Shown here: in pieces, positions 26,101 through 39,300 of the stretch
Position numbering within the stretch: position 1 is the first letter of the stretch
How the letters are laid out: every line of letters begins with the position of its first letter
Assembly (NCBI RefSeq): GCF_030463565.1
Contig: NC_134652.1
Coordinates: 10,815,897 to 10,879,896 of the forward strand
Direction of reading: 5' to 3'
Source of the DNA: Pelecanus crispus
Taxonomy: Eukaryota; Chordata; Aves; Pelecaniformes; Pelecanidae
Length of the DNA: 64,000 nucleotides
Notes under the pieces: generated by a model
The model's input: only the letters and a program-made list of their open reading frames with translations
The model's database searches: none
What the model was told of the DNA's origin: nothing
Made by a program: the position numbers and the translations under genes

Positions 26101-29100
26101 GATGCTTCTAGAATGAACCTGAATTTTACAGAAACAAGGTAGAATTGCAGATAAATGGATGTCCCAAACAGTTTATGATGGAGAAATTGCATCCAACCTC
26201 CAACAGCCATTCTGTGGACTGTGTTTCAAGTGCCTTTCTCCTCAAGTTATTTGAGTCTAAAAATCTGGGTACTGCATGTCAGAGTACGTGGGCCACGTAC
26301 AATTAACCTATACTGAGGTTCAATATTTCAATTCATTGTAGATACTTAGGCAAATGCTAACCAGTTCCCAAAAAGTCAACTGATAAAAGCATTCTCAGAA
26401 AAGTAGACAGGTGACTGAAAATCAAGGGATATATGTGGCTCCTTTCCTGAAAAGTAGCCTCACAATTATAGCTACTTCTCCTGATTTTGAAGAGGAGGGT
26501 TTGACTCAGACTTTTCCACTCCTGCTCTCAGCCTCCCATTAAGCATGGACAAACCATTTTCTTAAAGGTTAAAGAGAGTCTGCATAACCTCATATGTACA
26601 GCGTGTCTGCTCCTTGACCTCAGCTCTCAATGTTCTCCAAAGTGTTACTAGAGCGATAGAAATAATAATAAACCCCCCCAAATGCAGAAGATTGCTGAAC
26701 ACATTTCTTAAGCCAAAGACTTCTGTCTCGCTACAATATGCTGAAGTAAAAACATATCCAGGAGTTGTCCCTGGAGTCTCAAATCATTCTCTCATCACAC
26801 TGGGTTCAAAGAAAATGCGAGTTGTGTAGCGAAGCTGAAAGTATCTGCATAAAGCAATTCCTCTATGATGTTGTTTTGTTTCTGGCTTGCTTTTACCTGG
26901 GCTATCTGAAGACATTGTTTGAGGCTAAGGAAAAAAGATATGAATAATGTTTGGGCCTAGAGATCAAAAAATCAGGCATATTTCCATAGTCATTAGTAGC
27001 CAGTATCCCATGTGAATCTGTTCGTTTCTAAAGCTGCACTGAAATGCTGGGTGTATTAGGAAGGATTTCTTTTTATTTTTACTTTATTTTTCTAAGAGTT
27101 TGTTCTTCTTGATTTTTGAAGATGCTGAAAGCTTTTTGATGTCACAAAACCAATCATAAGAGGGAAAACACAAATTTAAATGTGAGATAAAAGGGGCTTT
27201 GCATGCATGCATAACAAGAAATCCATTGAACAAAACAAATTACTTACCACCTCCACAATGGCTCTCTGCCTCCAAGGGATGGGCTGGTTCACAACGAGGA
27301 GGTGATGGTGATAAAGTCACTGTGATACTGTGATCAGAAAAGCTGCAGTAAGGAAAAAAGTATATAGGGGAAAGTAAACTACAAAGAAGGGAGGGTGGAA
27401 AAAATGTCTTGCCATTCTCCTGGGACTGTGAGTGACTTTCAGTATTCCCCAAAAAGTTTCACTTCAAACATTATGAGGCCAAAGAGGTCTCTTTCTGCAT
27501 GCCAGTTCTGGCAGCTGACAGAGGAAGGCAGAGGAAGGAGGATGGCTGAATTTTTCATTCAAATAACTTTGTTCCCATTTGGATATGCCTTGTCTGAATC
27601 CTCATTGATGGTAATGAGGTGTGAATTTTCCTGATTTGGAGGGCAGAAGTGATCTCTTGGATCTGAGCTTGTTTTTAAGAGGTTTGTTTTGGTTTGATTT
27701 TGTTTTCCATTTACAACTCTCCCTTTCTTTTACCATTTTAAAGCCATGAATGATGAGTACTAAGGGTTGGGGAAAGGCCAAGAGAGAGACATAGTTATAA
27801 ATTTTCTTTACTGTTCTGTGTTTCAGTGTTTGGGAACCACTTCAGACTAGTTAGCAAGAAATACTCTTCCCTCCAGTCTCCCGCTTCCACACCCAGACAG
27901 GGATAGGTCACAATGGACATAATCCTTTCATATGTTTTTTTAATGTTTGTTTCTTTTCCCAGGGCAAAACACTGATTTTTAGGAGCTGAAAGTCTGACTA
28001 TGCCTCAAGTGGTACTGTACCTACTATAGAATCAGTATTAAAGATACTTCATTTGTAGGACAGAAGTTATATCTTCATTTGACCAGCTGATCTTATCCAA
28101 AAAATTGAAGAATTTTCTGAGTACAAATCCTTACCTATGCAGGTCTTAAAAGTATGCTGTGCCCAGGGCTGTTGTAGCCAAAGTCCTTCTCACCTCCCAG
28201 CGAGCCCCATTCCAGCTGTGCTGCAGACATCTCACCTTCAGGATGTACCGGCTTGCGCAAGGGTTCTCCATGCCCGTTTCTACTGGGGTTCAAAACCAGA
28301 GGGAGGAAAACCCACAAAGCACTCTGAAGTCGTTTGCTTTCCAAAAGACATAGAACATGATCAGAGTGCCTGGAAATATTTAGCTTTTTTTTAATTTTGG
28401 CTTTTTTGTCTTGGTTTCTTCCTTTTCCTCTCTTCTTATATCTCTCTATATTTCCTTGGTCACTGAAAAAGCAGAAGGTAGAAGAAGAGGAGAAAGAAAA
28501 GAGAAGATGATCGAACAGAAAAATAAATGAAAGGGTGACTTGATTTTTGAGCAATGAACAAAAATCTGAAACACTTGCCTGAAAAGTTGTTTGTTTAAAT
28601 AATTGAGATTTTTTTGTTGCATTATTTTGAAATATGAATTTATTTTCTTTCTTTGTATGCATTATTTCACTCTTCGGTATCCTCTTTACATGGGCAGGCA
28701 ATTTTCCTGCCTGCTATTGAGCCATTGGCCATGTTAAGCTCCTCTTTTGCTGTGTCATCACAGCAAATCCTTTGGTCACATTTTGATGGTCAGCAACCTG
28801 CAGCTTTCATATCTATCAAATCTCAGCTACCTGTGAAAATGACCACTTGTCAAAGGGTTGGCTCAGGAATCCTCTGGTGTCAGTAAAAACTTATCCATGG
28901 TGGTGTATCAGCGGTGTTTTGGGATGAGATCTGACCTAATCTGGTGGACCACTGATCAATTCTTTCTCCAGCATGCTTATCATAAGGCCATGCTTGCCAT
29001 ATGTTCACTGATTTATGTTATAGGAGTTATCCCTGGTTCTTGATATCAAAACAATTGTTCTGAAGTGTGTTGATTATTACATCAAATTGAAAATTATAAA

Positions 29101-31574
29101 TTTGAACTAAATTTCCCTTCAGAGATTCCCACTGTATTTTTGGAGCTCTAATTTTACTGTCAGTCAGGAAGGAAAATATATCTCAAGTACATAGAAACTA
29201 CAGAGAATGGGTAACATTGTGTTGGAAGAAGCTTGAAGAAGATTTAAGAAGCCTTCTGCTACTTCAAGTAAGCATCTCTGTGAAGAGCTGTTGCTTTTAG
29301 CAGTAGTACTATGTCGTGAGGATCTGAAGAGCATTTCCATCACTGAGAGGAACTGCAGAGAGTTATACAATAATCACCTGCAAATTTGACAAAGCAAAGT
29401 CAGGATCTTAATACTGCAATTCATTTCCTTTGATATATTGTCTGTCATCTTCCCCTTCCCACACAACCTCTTTATACTGAGAGGGAGATGGCACATCACC
29501 TATTTCCTTGACTGTTGAGAGAGAGACAGCTATTTCTCTCCCCTTTCTCCCTCTCCCTCTCAGTCTCTTTCTTCCCCTCTCTTGTCTTTTTCCCCTTCCT
29601 GGTTTCTTCTGGTTGTTTCTTCCATCTCTCCATGCCTCTTTTACAGCTCTTTCAAAGGAGAAGGAAGAATCCTGTTTGCTTCAGCTTGACACAAAACACT
29701 GCAGCAGAGAGAGACAGTGATGAGGACTTTGGCCATGTGGCCCACAACCAAGTGAGGGTGTCCCAGTATGCTCCTTTAGGTATGGCCATACTCTATTTTA
29801 AGCAAAGGCCCAACCTCTGCTCATTTCACTTTCAAAGAGCCTGGACGGGCCTTTGGGGAGCTCTGAAGTCCAGAGGAGGAGAAAGCTCGCATTCATGCTG
29901 CCCGCTGTGCAGGGAGGACAGGCCAGGCTGTGGACATGTCTGCACGCCTGCGTTCGCCACCCAGTTGCCCTTGGGAACTACAGGGCATGAGATCTACACG
30001 GCGCAAAAGAACCCGGAGCTGAGTGATAATATTTATACAACCAGGCTTTGCATTACCATGGGCTTCTTTGTCACTAGCTCTCACTGGCTAACAGAGGCTA
30101 AAGAAACCTCAGTTACAATTCATTTAATATTTAAATATCTTCTCAGACTTTACCACATAAAGACTACCTATGGCTTCCAGAGTGATTCACATGGCATATC
30201 TGGCCCTTAAATTTAAATTGACTTAAAACTTTGATAGAAACTCTGAAGGTTACAAAACTGAGGTTTATTTATATCTCTCATAATCCCTGTGAAATCCTAG
30301 GAGTGGAGTCACCCAAATGAGAAGTCACAGTGTTTGGGTTCTTGTCTAACCAAGGCTCATTGATTTTTAAGCGCATAAATTCAGAAACTCTAAAGACCCA
30401 GCCAAAGACAATACAGCAAGCAGCACAGTTCAGAGATCCCCCTGGGGAGGAGATGCGGTTGTAAACACTTGAAAATGTTTAAATCCAGTGAATGCTCTAG
30501 TTATATTTGGTAGGCCTGACAGGACAAGCAGTCCTAACAATCTGAAACACTGGACAGAATGGAGGGAAAGGTTTGCCAAAGATAACAAAAGCCTCATAGC
30601 CCTTTTCGCATCTCCTCTGCCAGGACGTGGCGTTATCACGGTCTCAGTCCTCCTAAAGATGTTCTCCCCGCAGGCAGCTCTGATCCAAGGGACAAGGCAG
30701 ATGTCCTTTGCATTGCAGGTTCACCTGGCGAGGGTCTCACACGCTACACAAGGAGAGGAAGACCTTCGTGGGGAGCAGGAGCACGACGCTTTCAAGCCGG
30801 GCCACAGCACAGCTTGGACGGCAAAGCCTTTGCACGGTGTCCGACACCCTCGGCCACTTCTAAAAGTGTCTTTGTAGCTGCACGTTACAGACAGGTTTAA
30901 ATCAGGGGAAGTCTGCGAGGGAAGAAAGGCTTGGCCCGGGCTTGTCCGTGCCACGGGCCAGTGCCCTGCCCTGCACCATCTCTCCTGGCAGTGACCGGTG
31001 CCAGGCTCCAGGCCCTCAGCTCCTGGCAGCAGTGTTATGTGGGGTAGGTATGAAGCCCCCCCAGGCAAGAAAATGGAAATCTATCTGTGCGGAAAAATGT
31101 TGGCGACTTCTAAAAATACCTCAATACTTCAAGAAGTATTAAAATTCCTCTGTGGAAAAAGGTGCAGAACAAGCAGCAGATAATGTCCAAAGACATGCTG
31201 AATATAAGGGGACTGTGGTTCAAAACCAGGACTCTGGGGTTTGTGAGCAACAGATGTGAGCAGCAAAGAGACTGAAGAGGTTAGCGCTAGATAGATGGGT
31301 AAGGAGAACAAGAGCGTTCACAAAAATACCAGGGGAGATGAAGTACTAGCGAGAAGCTGAATCCTTCAGCAAACCAAGAGACTGAACTCTTTTGAAATCT
31401 GCCTTTAAATAAATATATAAACACAAAGTTTGAACAACTAGAAAACACTGGAGAAAAATAAACCTGTAAAAATAAAGATAATGACAAAGAATGGGTAAGG
31501 GAATATAGAGAAAATATGATTATAAACAAATCAGCTTTCCAGACTGCATACATCCAGAACACTTAGGGAACTGA

Positions 31575-31770
31575 ATAACAAATTTATTGTACCACCAACA
31601 ATTATTTTTTGACAAATCATGGGAGATTCCCAGGGCCTGGAGCAAAGCAAATATTGTACATATTTTTCAGAGACAAGCTGAAGCATGATCCCAATAATTA
31701 CCACCTCTTACGTCAGCTTTCTCTCCCTAGTAGTATAAGAGCACAAATAATTTCCTGAGACCTATGGGCC
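31575..31770 (+). mobile_element. Ancient LINE reverse-transcriptase fragment
   Basis: The plus strand reads WSKANIVHIFQR (from 31,638) and, after a frame change, DPNNYHLLRQLSL (from 31,687). This is the remains of the RT 'W..A.V.PIFKKG...NYRP.SL' block shared by CR1 and L2-like LINEs. It is short and frameshifted. The family cannot be fixed by eye. Confidence 0.5.
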
Positions 31771-32394
31771 TGACTTGCTCGTTCCCCCTAGATGATCCAG
31801 TATAGTCCGACGCAACCTTGGCACGGGGCTGATTGACAGCTATGGTCCCAACCAGGGAAAGGAGAACGACTCGCTCGGCTGCGATGCATCCAGCAGCATG
31901 TCTGGATCCCACACCGCAACCCTGTGCGGAAAATACACAAGATGATGCTTAACAAACTCATTTCCAAACTATACTAGTGCTTTGCGTAAGCTAATTAGTC
32001 CTGATACTTGTTTACCTGATCCAAAACTCAATGATGCTGTGGAAAGTGTGTGTTTACATCCCTGAAGAGCCCGTGAGGAAATACTCCCAGCCTAGCCATG
32101 CGCTGTAAGGACAACCCGCCCATCTCGCTTGGATCCCACATTCCTAGAAATGCATCGGGAAGGAATTCAGAGAAAATGAAAAGATTTACAGACGGCCTAA
32201 AAAACCCCCACATTGTTAATATAATGAAAAAAATGGAGAGACGAATAAACAGCCACTGCTGCAGTCAGGCTAACGCTCGTAGCTCTTTGTCCAGCTTCTG
32301 GGAAAGGGCTAAGGCAAAATTCCTTTCCTTAGTTTCTTGTTCCCACCCAAAGCCTGCTGGTTTTGACTTTGTGCAGGGCATATATATTTCATCT

Positions 32395-32485
32395 ATAATC
32401 ATTATTTGTAGATATTTTTTAGGGCCAGGAGGGACCATTAGATCATCAGTTTTGGCCTCCTGCATAACACATGCAGTAGAATTTC
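32395..32485 (-). mobile_element. Ancient CR1-like 3' tail, reversed
   Basis: AGGGCCAGGAGGGACCATTA and the following GATCATCAG...CCTCCTGCATAACACATGC match the reverse complement of the common amniote CR1 tail (GATCA.AATGGTCCCTTCTGGCCTTAA). The element therefore points to the minus strand, opposite to the other LINE remnants here. Confidence 0.65.
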
Positions 32486-33061
32486 ATCCAAAAAGGTAAT
32501 GAACTATTCACCTCGGCTGTGGCAGTGGATGAGGGCTGAACCTGCGACTTTGATTCTGTGGCTTTTGGGGGGATTGCTGATGAATTTTTGACATTTCTTC
32601 ATACAGATTCCACAAAACATCATCACATGGAAAATCCCATACGATAAACAATTCTCTTTTCCAAAAAACCCACTACCTGGAGAAAGAGAAAAAGGGGAGT
32701 GGGGGGGCGTGGGGGGCTTGAAGCCCACAGTGTAAATGCAAAAATTTAGAGATTATCAGCTTTTCCCAAATTTCATATCAAGCTTTTTATTCTTGCCCTC
32801 TTCCTAGTTAACTTTTGTCAAAATAACCAGACACAAGCATCAGGAAAACTAAATGATAGTTTAGTCTCCAAAAGAGGGGAAAAAAAACCTTACTGAAATG
32901 TGTTTCTATAGTAGACTTTATAAATCCATTCAGTGTGGTCTAATGTAAGTCAGGCTTTAACAAATATTTTTGCTCGACTTGGTTCCAGGATAAAATTGTA
33001 GAAGTTACTGAAAGGTGAAAAACCCCCTCAATCTATTCAACTTAAAAAAAAAAAAAAAAGA

Positions 33062-33395
33062 CATTTAAGGGGGGTCTAACTGAAGTATACAAAAATCTTA
33101 GCTGAATGGATAATATCAATGCATGTTACTACTTTTGATACTGCACAGATGACAGGATCGGGGGCATAAATGGAAGTTCAAAAAACAAATTCAGAGGAGA
33201 CATAAGGAAGTGCTTTGTCACTCAAAGAATAATAAATGTTTGGAATGGCCTACTGGGCAAGGTTGTTGAGGCAAAGACAGTGGGCTCGTTCAAGAAGCAA
33301 TTAGATGCTATCCTGGGGGAAACGCTGTATTACAAGAGACAAGCATCAATGTGTTGAATGGCCTTTTCTCATTCCTAACATTTTCTATGTTCTTT
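33062..33395 (+). mobile_element. Ancient CR1/L3-like LINE 3' fragment
   Basis: A continuous frame reads NKFRGDIRKCFVTQRIINVW and then VVEAKTVGSFKKQLDAIL, the C-terminal end of a CR1-clade ORF2. A family-typical tail follows (GAATGGCCTTTTCTCATTCC). A 17-nt A-run lies just upstream. It is better preserved than the fragment near 20.4 kb. Confidence 0.7.
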
Positions 33396-36300
33396 TCTCC
33401 AGCTTGCACTCTTAAGGGTCTGCAGCCTCAGTGTATGATATCAAAACTGAAATCAGGCCCAGCAGTGTTCTCCACTAAACTGGGCCAAGAAGCATAATAA
33501 AGATTTGGCCTTGCTATAAAAATGTGCCGCGCTGTACTGCTACCCTGCTTATTCCATGCTGGCTTCTGGGCTTCTATTAAAGGAACAGGCATTGGGCAAA
33601 GCACCCAGGGTTCAAAGATTTGTTTCACACCTTGTGTCGAGTCCAGAGCGCACTTTCAAGAAACTGGGGCACCCTACCCTTCAGGTGGGAGCACTTCAGA
33701 GGTGGGCCAGGACAATTCCAGCGCACGCAGGGCTCTTTGGATCCTACACAACTAAACTCAGTATTCAAATGTGCCTTTATTAGTAGTTATTAAAATTTTT
33801 TGAGAATTGCTCCATCCCTTTCAGCTCACCTATCCCTTCTAATGCTGTTTCTTCTCCCTCCAACCACAGTGCTGATCCTTTCCCCCCTCTTTTCCCCTCT
33901 GCGTACATCAAAAGGGAAGTTTGTATTTGTTCTTTGGTACACATGAGGGCACCCACAGCATGAGCAAGTCTTTAGAAGGCTAAATAACGTACTGTGCATT
34001 GTGCCAAAATGGGTGCACAGAGCAATCAGCCAAAATGGTGCAATTGCACCCCACCTCCCAAGAAAATTGCAGTCCCCTCCATGCTGAGGTCCCCTCAGCT
34101 GGTCCAGCACTGGTCACCGCACACCCGTGTGCTCCTGGGCATCAAAGAGGGGCCCACGGAGGGTCCCGCTGAGGATGCCCCATTTGGGAGGTGTCAGGTT
34201 CAGCTGCTGAGGAGCACAGAGCTCCTGGCACCCAGCTGAGCAAGTTGAAGTCCACTCAGAAGAGAGGGGTGATTCAAGACACATCTTAGACTAGCTGTTG
34301 TATTGCGTTCATCTGATTTAAGGGTTACAGAGGAAGCTTCAAGGGCTTTCTGTAGCAGGTTGCATTGAGGCACTACAGTAAAGATGATGGTCCCTCCTCC
34401 CCTAAGCTTACTGGGCATCCTACAACAAGAGGTAGCAGGCAGGCACAACTAGACAGTGAGGAAGTTCTCGAGGACATTCATTTTACTGCACACACAGGAC
34501 TGTGTAGCTCTTATCAAGTATTTCATAGGCAGCTCAGCAAGGGGGGATTTTAGGGAAATATTTAAAGAATGCTGCATTTGTAGCTGTGCAGTTTTGTATG
34601 GGAAATCTCCACCAAACATAAGGGGCTGTACAGAGAAAGTATTAAACCAGTTTTTGGGGAAAAAAAATGTATGGATGTGCAAGAAATGCTCAGCTAAGAA
34701 AGCAGCTTAATGACTGGAGGAGAGGCATGGCAACCCCTCCCTCTCCAGCCAGGGCGAAGAAGGAAAAAAGAACCTTGAGCTGCCACCCCTGTCCAGGAGC
34801 TAAGGCAGCCCCTAATTCAGGACCATGCAATCAGAAGTTAAAATAATATGAACTGCTGAAAGAATCACACAGTCTGTCCTTTCTTCCCTTAAGTCTTCTG
34901 CAAGGCTTTTTTTTCCTTTTCTTTTCTTATTATTTTTTACTGGTGAGGGATTCTTATTATGGTTCTAACCTTCATTACAGTGGCTTTGTGCCCCAGCACT
35001 CCAGGGGAAATGCATATTCAGAATAGCTTTGCAAGTGCTGCCGAAGCCATTTGATGTCTGCACCACTAGCTAAATTATTTGCTAACAAACTTTGAGACTT
35101 TTTGCCCTTCCAAAGGAACCGTTTCACATGTGGTTTTTGGCTTCCTCTGCAGTGGCCCAGCAATATTATTTTATCCCAGCAAAGAGCGTATTATTGTTTA
35201 ATATCACTGCTATATTCCAGTATGTTTCCCAAGATGATAAAAGTTGGCACAGAAAAGAGGCAACTTTTTCAAACAATAAGTAATAAATTGTGGAAGGCTG
35301 AGGTAAATATTTTTCCATGTCCCCAAACAACTCTGAGTACATTCCTGAGGAGTGTATTGACAGTAAAATGTTTGAGAACAAGAAAATTTGTTGGATCAGG
35401 TTGTGGTGGTTGTCCAACCCATAAAATATCAAGAAAATTCCTAGCTCTTTCTACCATCTGTTCCACTGTGTACTTCTGGGCGCAGCTTTAAGCAAAGCAT
35501 TCAAAATGTCTACTACAGCAAATATGAATACCAATGAGTTAGTGTGAGAAGATAAACTGCATTGTTCCTAGGCTTTGGGGGAAAAAAAAAAAAACAAACC
35601 TGAAACACAAAGTTTGTCAGATAGTCCAGATATCTTGGGAATGAATTATTCAAATACCTGGATACACTGTACCAGTGAGATCTGCAGTGCTATGGGCACC
35701 CATTCCTGCCTGGTGGCATGCAGCCCAGCCAAGCAAGGTCAAGATACATCACACACAGGTTGCTGAGCACTGAGCGTGTGCATGGGCTGCTTGTGAACAA
35801 GTCACAGATAACAAATGTCAGAAATTAACTACTAAAAATGTCACCTCAAGATTATATTTGAAAACCACCCCTGCTGGAGGGCAAGCTACAAAGAGAAAAG
35901 GATGGCCAAAATCAAAATATTATTATCTAGTGTAACATCTACCTACAGGTCATGCCAGTGCAACCATCCTTCTGTGCAGCGCCTCCAACGCCACACATAT
36001 AACTATCCGTCTCTACCCCTGAACATCCCTTTGAACCCTGTCCTTACAGATTCTGCCCTCAGGCTGGCTCACTGACCCAGGAGGAGTGCTCACTTAAGCC
36101 ACCAGGAGCCAGAGGGAAAAGGAGTAGTGACTGGGAGCTAAGCTGCAGGTACCTGGCCCCAGTTGCATGAAAATGTGCTCCTCAGTGTATATAGAAAAGG
36201 CTACATGATTATAATTTTTGCACCGATTTCAAAGGATGTTTACAATTTTTAAGTATTAAATATGGGCATATTCAACATCCTTCTGGGCCAATATCTGCCT

Positions 36301-39300
36301 GTTTAAATGGAAACTACTAATCCTCTCGCACTATAAGGGGAAGACATAATCAGTATACATACTCTGTACTTGAGACATAACTAATAAATGCAATTTAAAC
36401 TGAAATTTGAGCAGACTTTCCATTAAGTAACAGATCACTGTTGGATGGTCATGGTTTTTTATATCTGGCAGAGGGCTGTATCTCAGATATGTAGACATCA
36501 TGTAGAGATGGGATATTTTGTACGAACATTAATAATGATGTTCCTACATTGCTCATGCTGTGGAAATGCTTCCTATTCATCTCATTATCTTCTGGTCCCA
36601 CAATGGCAGCATGATGAGTGCAGAGAAATGAGTGAGAAGCCTTCTATGTCTTTGTGTGGTGGGTATAAAATGGTTGCAAACCAGATTAATGCTTAAATAC
36701 ATTATCTCTTTGACATTTCGCACTACCCTTCTGGAAAGACCCCATATATTTAATATCAAAAGGGTAGAGACCACTTACCATGGGAGAAAGAGAGAATGAC
36801 TGCTTTGTCCTGCTATCTGCATCCCAGGGAGTAGATCACAGAGGACCAAGATGGTTTCCCTTAGGCCTTGAAAGGGGCTGATGAGAACCGAGAAGCACCT
36901 AGATAGAAGTCAGATTTGTTCACTCCTATCAGTCCCACAGATCTGCCCTAAATCTCTCTTCCCAGTCGCCTCCTCCAGGGTTAAAAAGATGGCACAGCAG
37001 AGTGTGCCAGAGAGAGGTTGTTCTGACTTATTGTTGTGTATGTTTCAGTGGTCATTGCTGTCTTCATAACCCTCATTTCAATATAAATCACTTCTGTTTT
37101 CACATTTTCTCCTGGACTAGTTCCACATCCCAAGGACCATTCCCATGAGCAGCTGTTGAATGTGGCCCCCCAGCTCTTCTCTAATGACCTTTCACAACAT
37201 TGGTAAAGGCTTCAGCACTCACTGAAAGCATCAAAGGGCCTATTCTCATCTTTCATGGAATCTAATAAGAATGGTGGGGCTGTATATTCACAAAGCTGGC
37301 ACTGCTTCTCTGCATGTCCTTGGGCAACTCCTTTAAAAGCTGCAGGAGTCTCCATGTGGGAGAATGGGAATAACGACACTGGCCTGCCAACCATGAAGGT
37401 TATAACACAGAATCACTTAAAAGACTTGTTGAAGCCCAAAACAGTTGATGCAGGCAAACTCTCTGCAGGAAAGCGAGAGGTACACACATTCATGGAGAGG
37501 AGAGTAATGTGCCTAGAGATAGCTTAGCTGCCACCCCAGCCTGTAGCCCAAAAATACAAATGATGACAAGACCGCAAGCGTGAATATCTCAAGCTTCACT
37601 GATCTAATTTACATCAGTGGACAACTTCTTATACAGACTAATCTCTGGAATAGGCCCCCTTCCCACATGCTATTAACAGAACTATAAATGTTTAATTTGA
37701 AATATAAGATACTAATAAGCATCTTAAATAAAAGAAGATTGTGATAGATTGGCAGACTGCCATGCTCATCTCCACTTTATACAGTGCTTCCTTCTTGTCT
37801 TGAACTGCTAGATGACATCCTTCCGATGGAATTAATTGGCCTTTTTCTTGCCCTATACTATTTCTGGTTTAATTATCTTGCAGTTTGGCTAGCAGTGGAC
37901 GATGTTCTTCCTGTCGCTGCTCTTTTGCTCTCAATGTTCTCTCTTGGTGTAGGGTGTTTTCTAAATTCAGTTCCATTTTCCTCTTACAATTCCTGACCAA
38001 TATTTTGTGACATTTTCTGCAGAATGAACCATTTAGAGCCCAATGCAAAGTGAGCTGTGATCAAAATCCATCGGCTTCAACAGCTGATAGATCAGATTTT
38101 CACATCTGCCATGTGCCTCACCAGTCGTAGGACAGAAACGTGCATTTGAAAATGAAGCTGCACGTGTGAGGAAGAAGAGATGACAAGACTGATTGGAAGA
38201 AAAGAAACTGAGTTTCTGTTTTCTCAGGAAACTACAGCTTGACCTCAGGTTACCGAAATATTTCCATTGACTTAATGGCTTTTCCTTTGCAGATATATCA
38301 GATACTAGATCTATCCAGTGAAGTACATTCCCTTGTAATTACCGAATAACCAAAGTGCAAAAAATTACAAAAGAGATAAAATGCATTTTAGAATTAGCCA
38401 ATGGGGTTTTTGGTTAATTTTTACACTTCTTTCCATATACTGATTGACTTTTTCCATTACCGTATTTTAAACTGTTAAAAAGAAACTTAAAAATAAAGAA
38501 AGAGGAACCTTTCTGGATAGAAAAAAGGAAGGAAAAGGAAAGTTCAGCTTACAAGTCGGCCCTCTTTCCTGGTAAACAAATTGGGTAAAAGGGTGATGCA
38601 TCGAGAAAGTATGAAAGCCATTCCTGGAAAGTTTCATAGCCATGGAAGAGCATAATGTCAGGTTAAAGCAAACCCAAACCCATCCCAAAACCCTAATTTC
38701 CATCTTTTTCTGTTCCTGGGAATCTTTCAGAATTCACTCTTTATGACAGCTGGTACCTGATTTTTCCCATACCGTGACATATTGCCCAGTTTTACATGCC
38801 CAGCCGGTGCCTTCTTAAATGGTCTGTCAGAGCTGGTTTAGTCTGTGTCAGGGAGCCAAGTATTAGTAAAGCTGGGGAACATTTTCCTAGATCAAGAGAA
38901 TATTCCTGTGCTACGAGCCAGGCGCTGCAGCTACACTTGAGACCAGCCATGGACACATACTGCACTCAGCAGTGGTATTTATAGGATTGTTAACAGTCGA
39001 AGAGATGTGAGGCACAGCCCTGTAACATTATTTCCTTTGCCTTCAAAAAGCACTTCTCTGAAGTGCCCGGAGACGTCCTGTCTTAGGGGTTATTCCCAGT
39101 TAAGATAAACCGAGTGAAAATGTGCGACTACTGTCAAAAGAAGAATAATGTTAGTGCTTACAAAAGCTCCCCTTCAGATATGAACACCGCACCGTTATGC
39201 ATAACCTCTGTGTTTGATTTCTCTGTCATATTTTCTCACACTGGAGATGGTCCCAAAGCAAACCTCTGAACGCAAGCACAGAACATGATTAAGAATCAAA

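Larger units (their letters stand above)
20881..31574. other. Gene-free sequence with a CpG-rich block
   Basis: No exon recognised. The notable content is a CpG-rich block near 21,660-22,030, a GC-rich patch at 23,570-23,730 and a (TTTG)n repeat. The longest frames (231 codons at 29,515; 188 codons at 28,135 on the minus strand) are driven by CT/GA-rich stretches and have no recognised domain. Confidence 0.6.

Noticed and set aside
28135-28701. 188-codon minus-strand open frame
   Set aside because: Its Lys/Ser/Phe-rich middle mirrors a poly-T and CT-rich stretch, and no domain or conserved motif is visible.
29515-30210. 231-codon plus-strand open frame
   Set aside because: It begins in a CT-rich low-complexity run (Ser/Leu/Phe/Pro-rich peptide), shows no domain and no splice-site logic, and nothing in the surroundings supports a gene.
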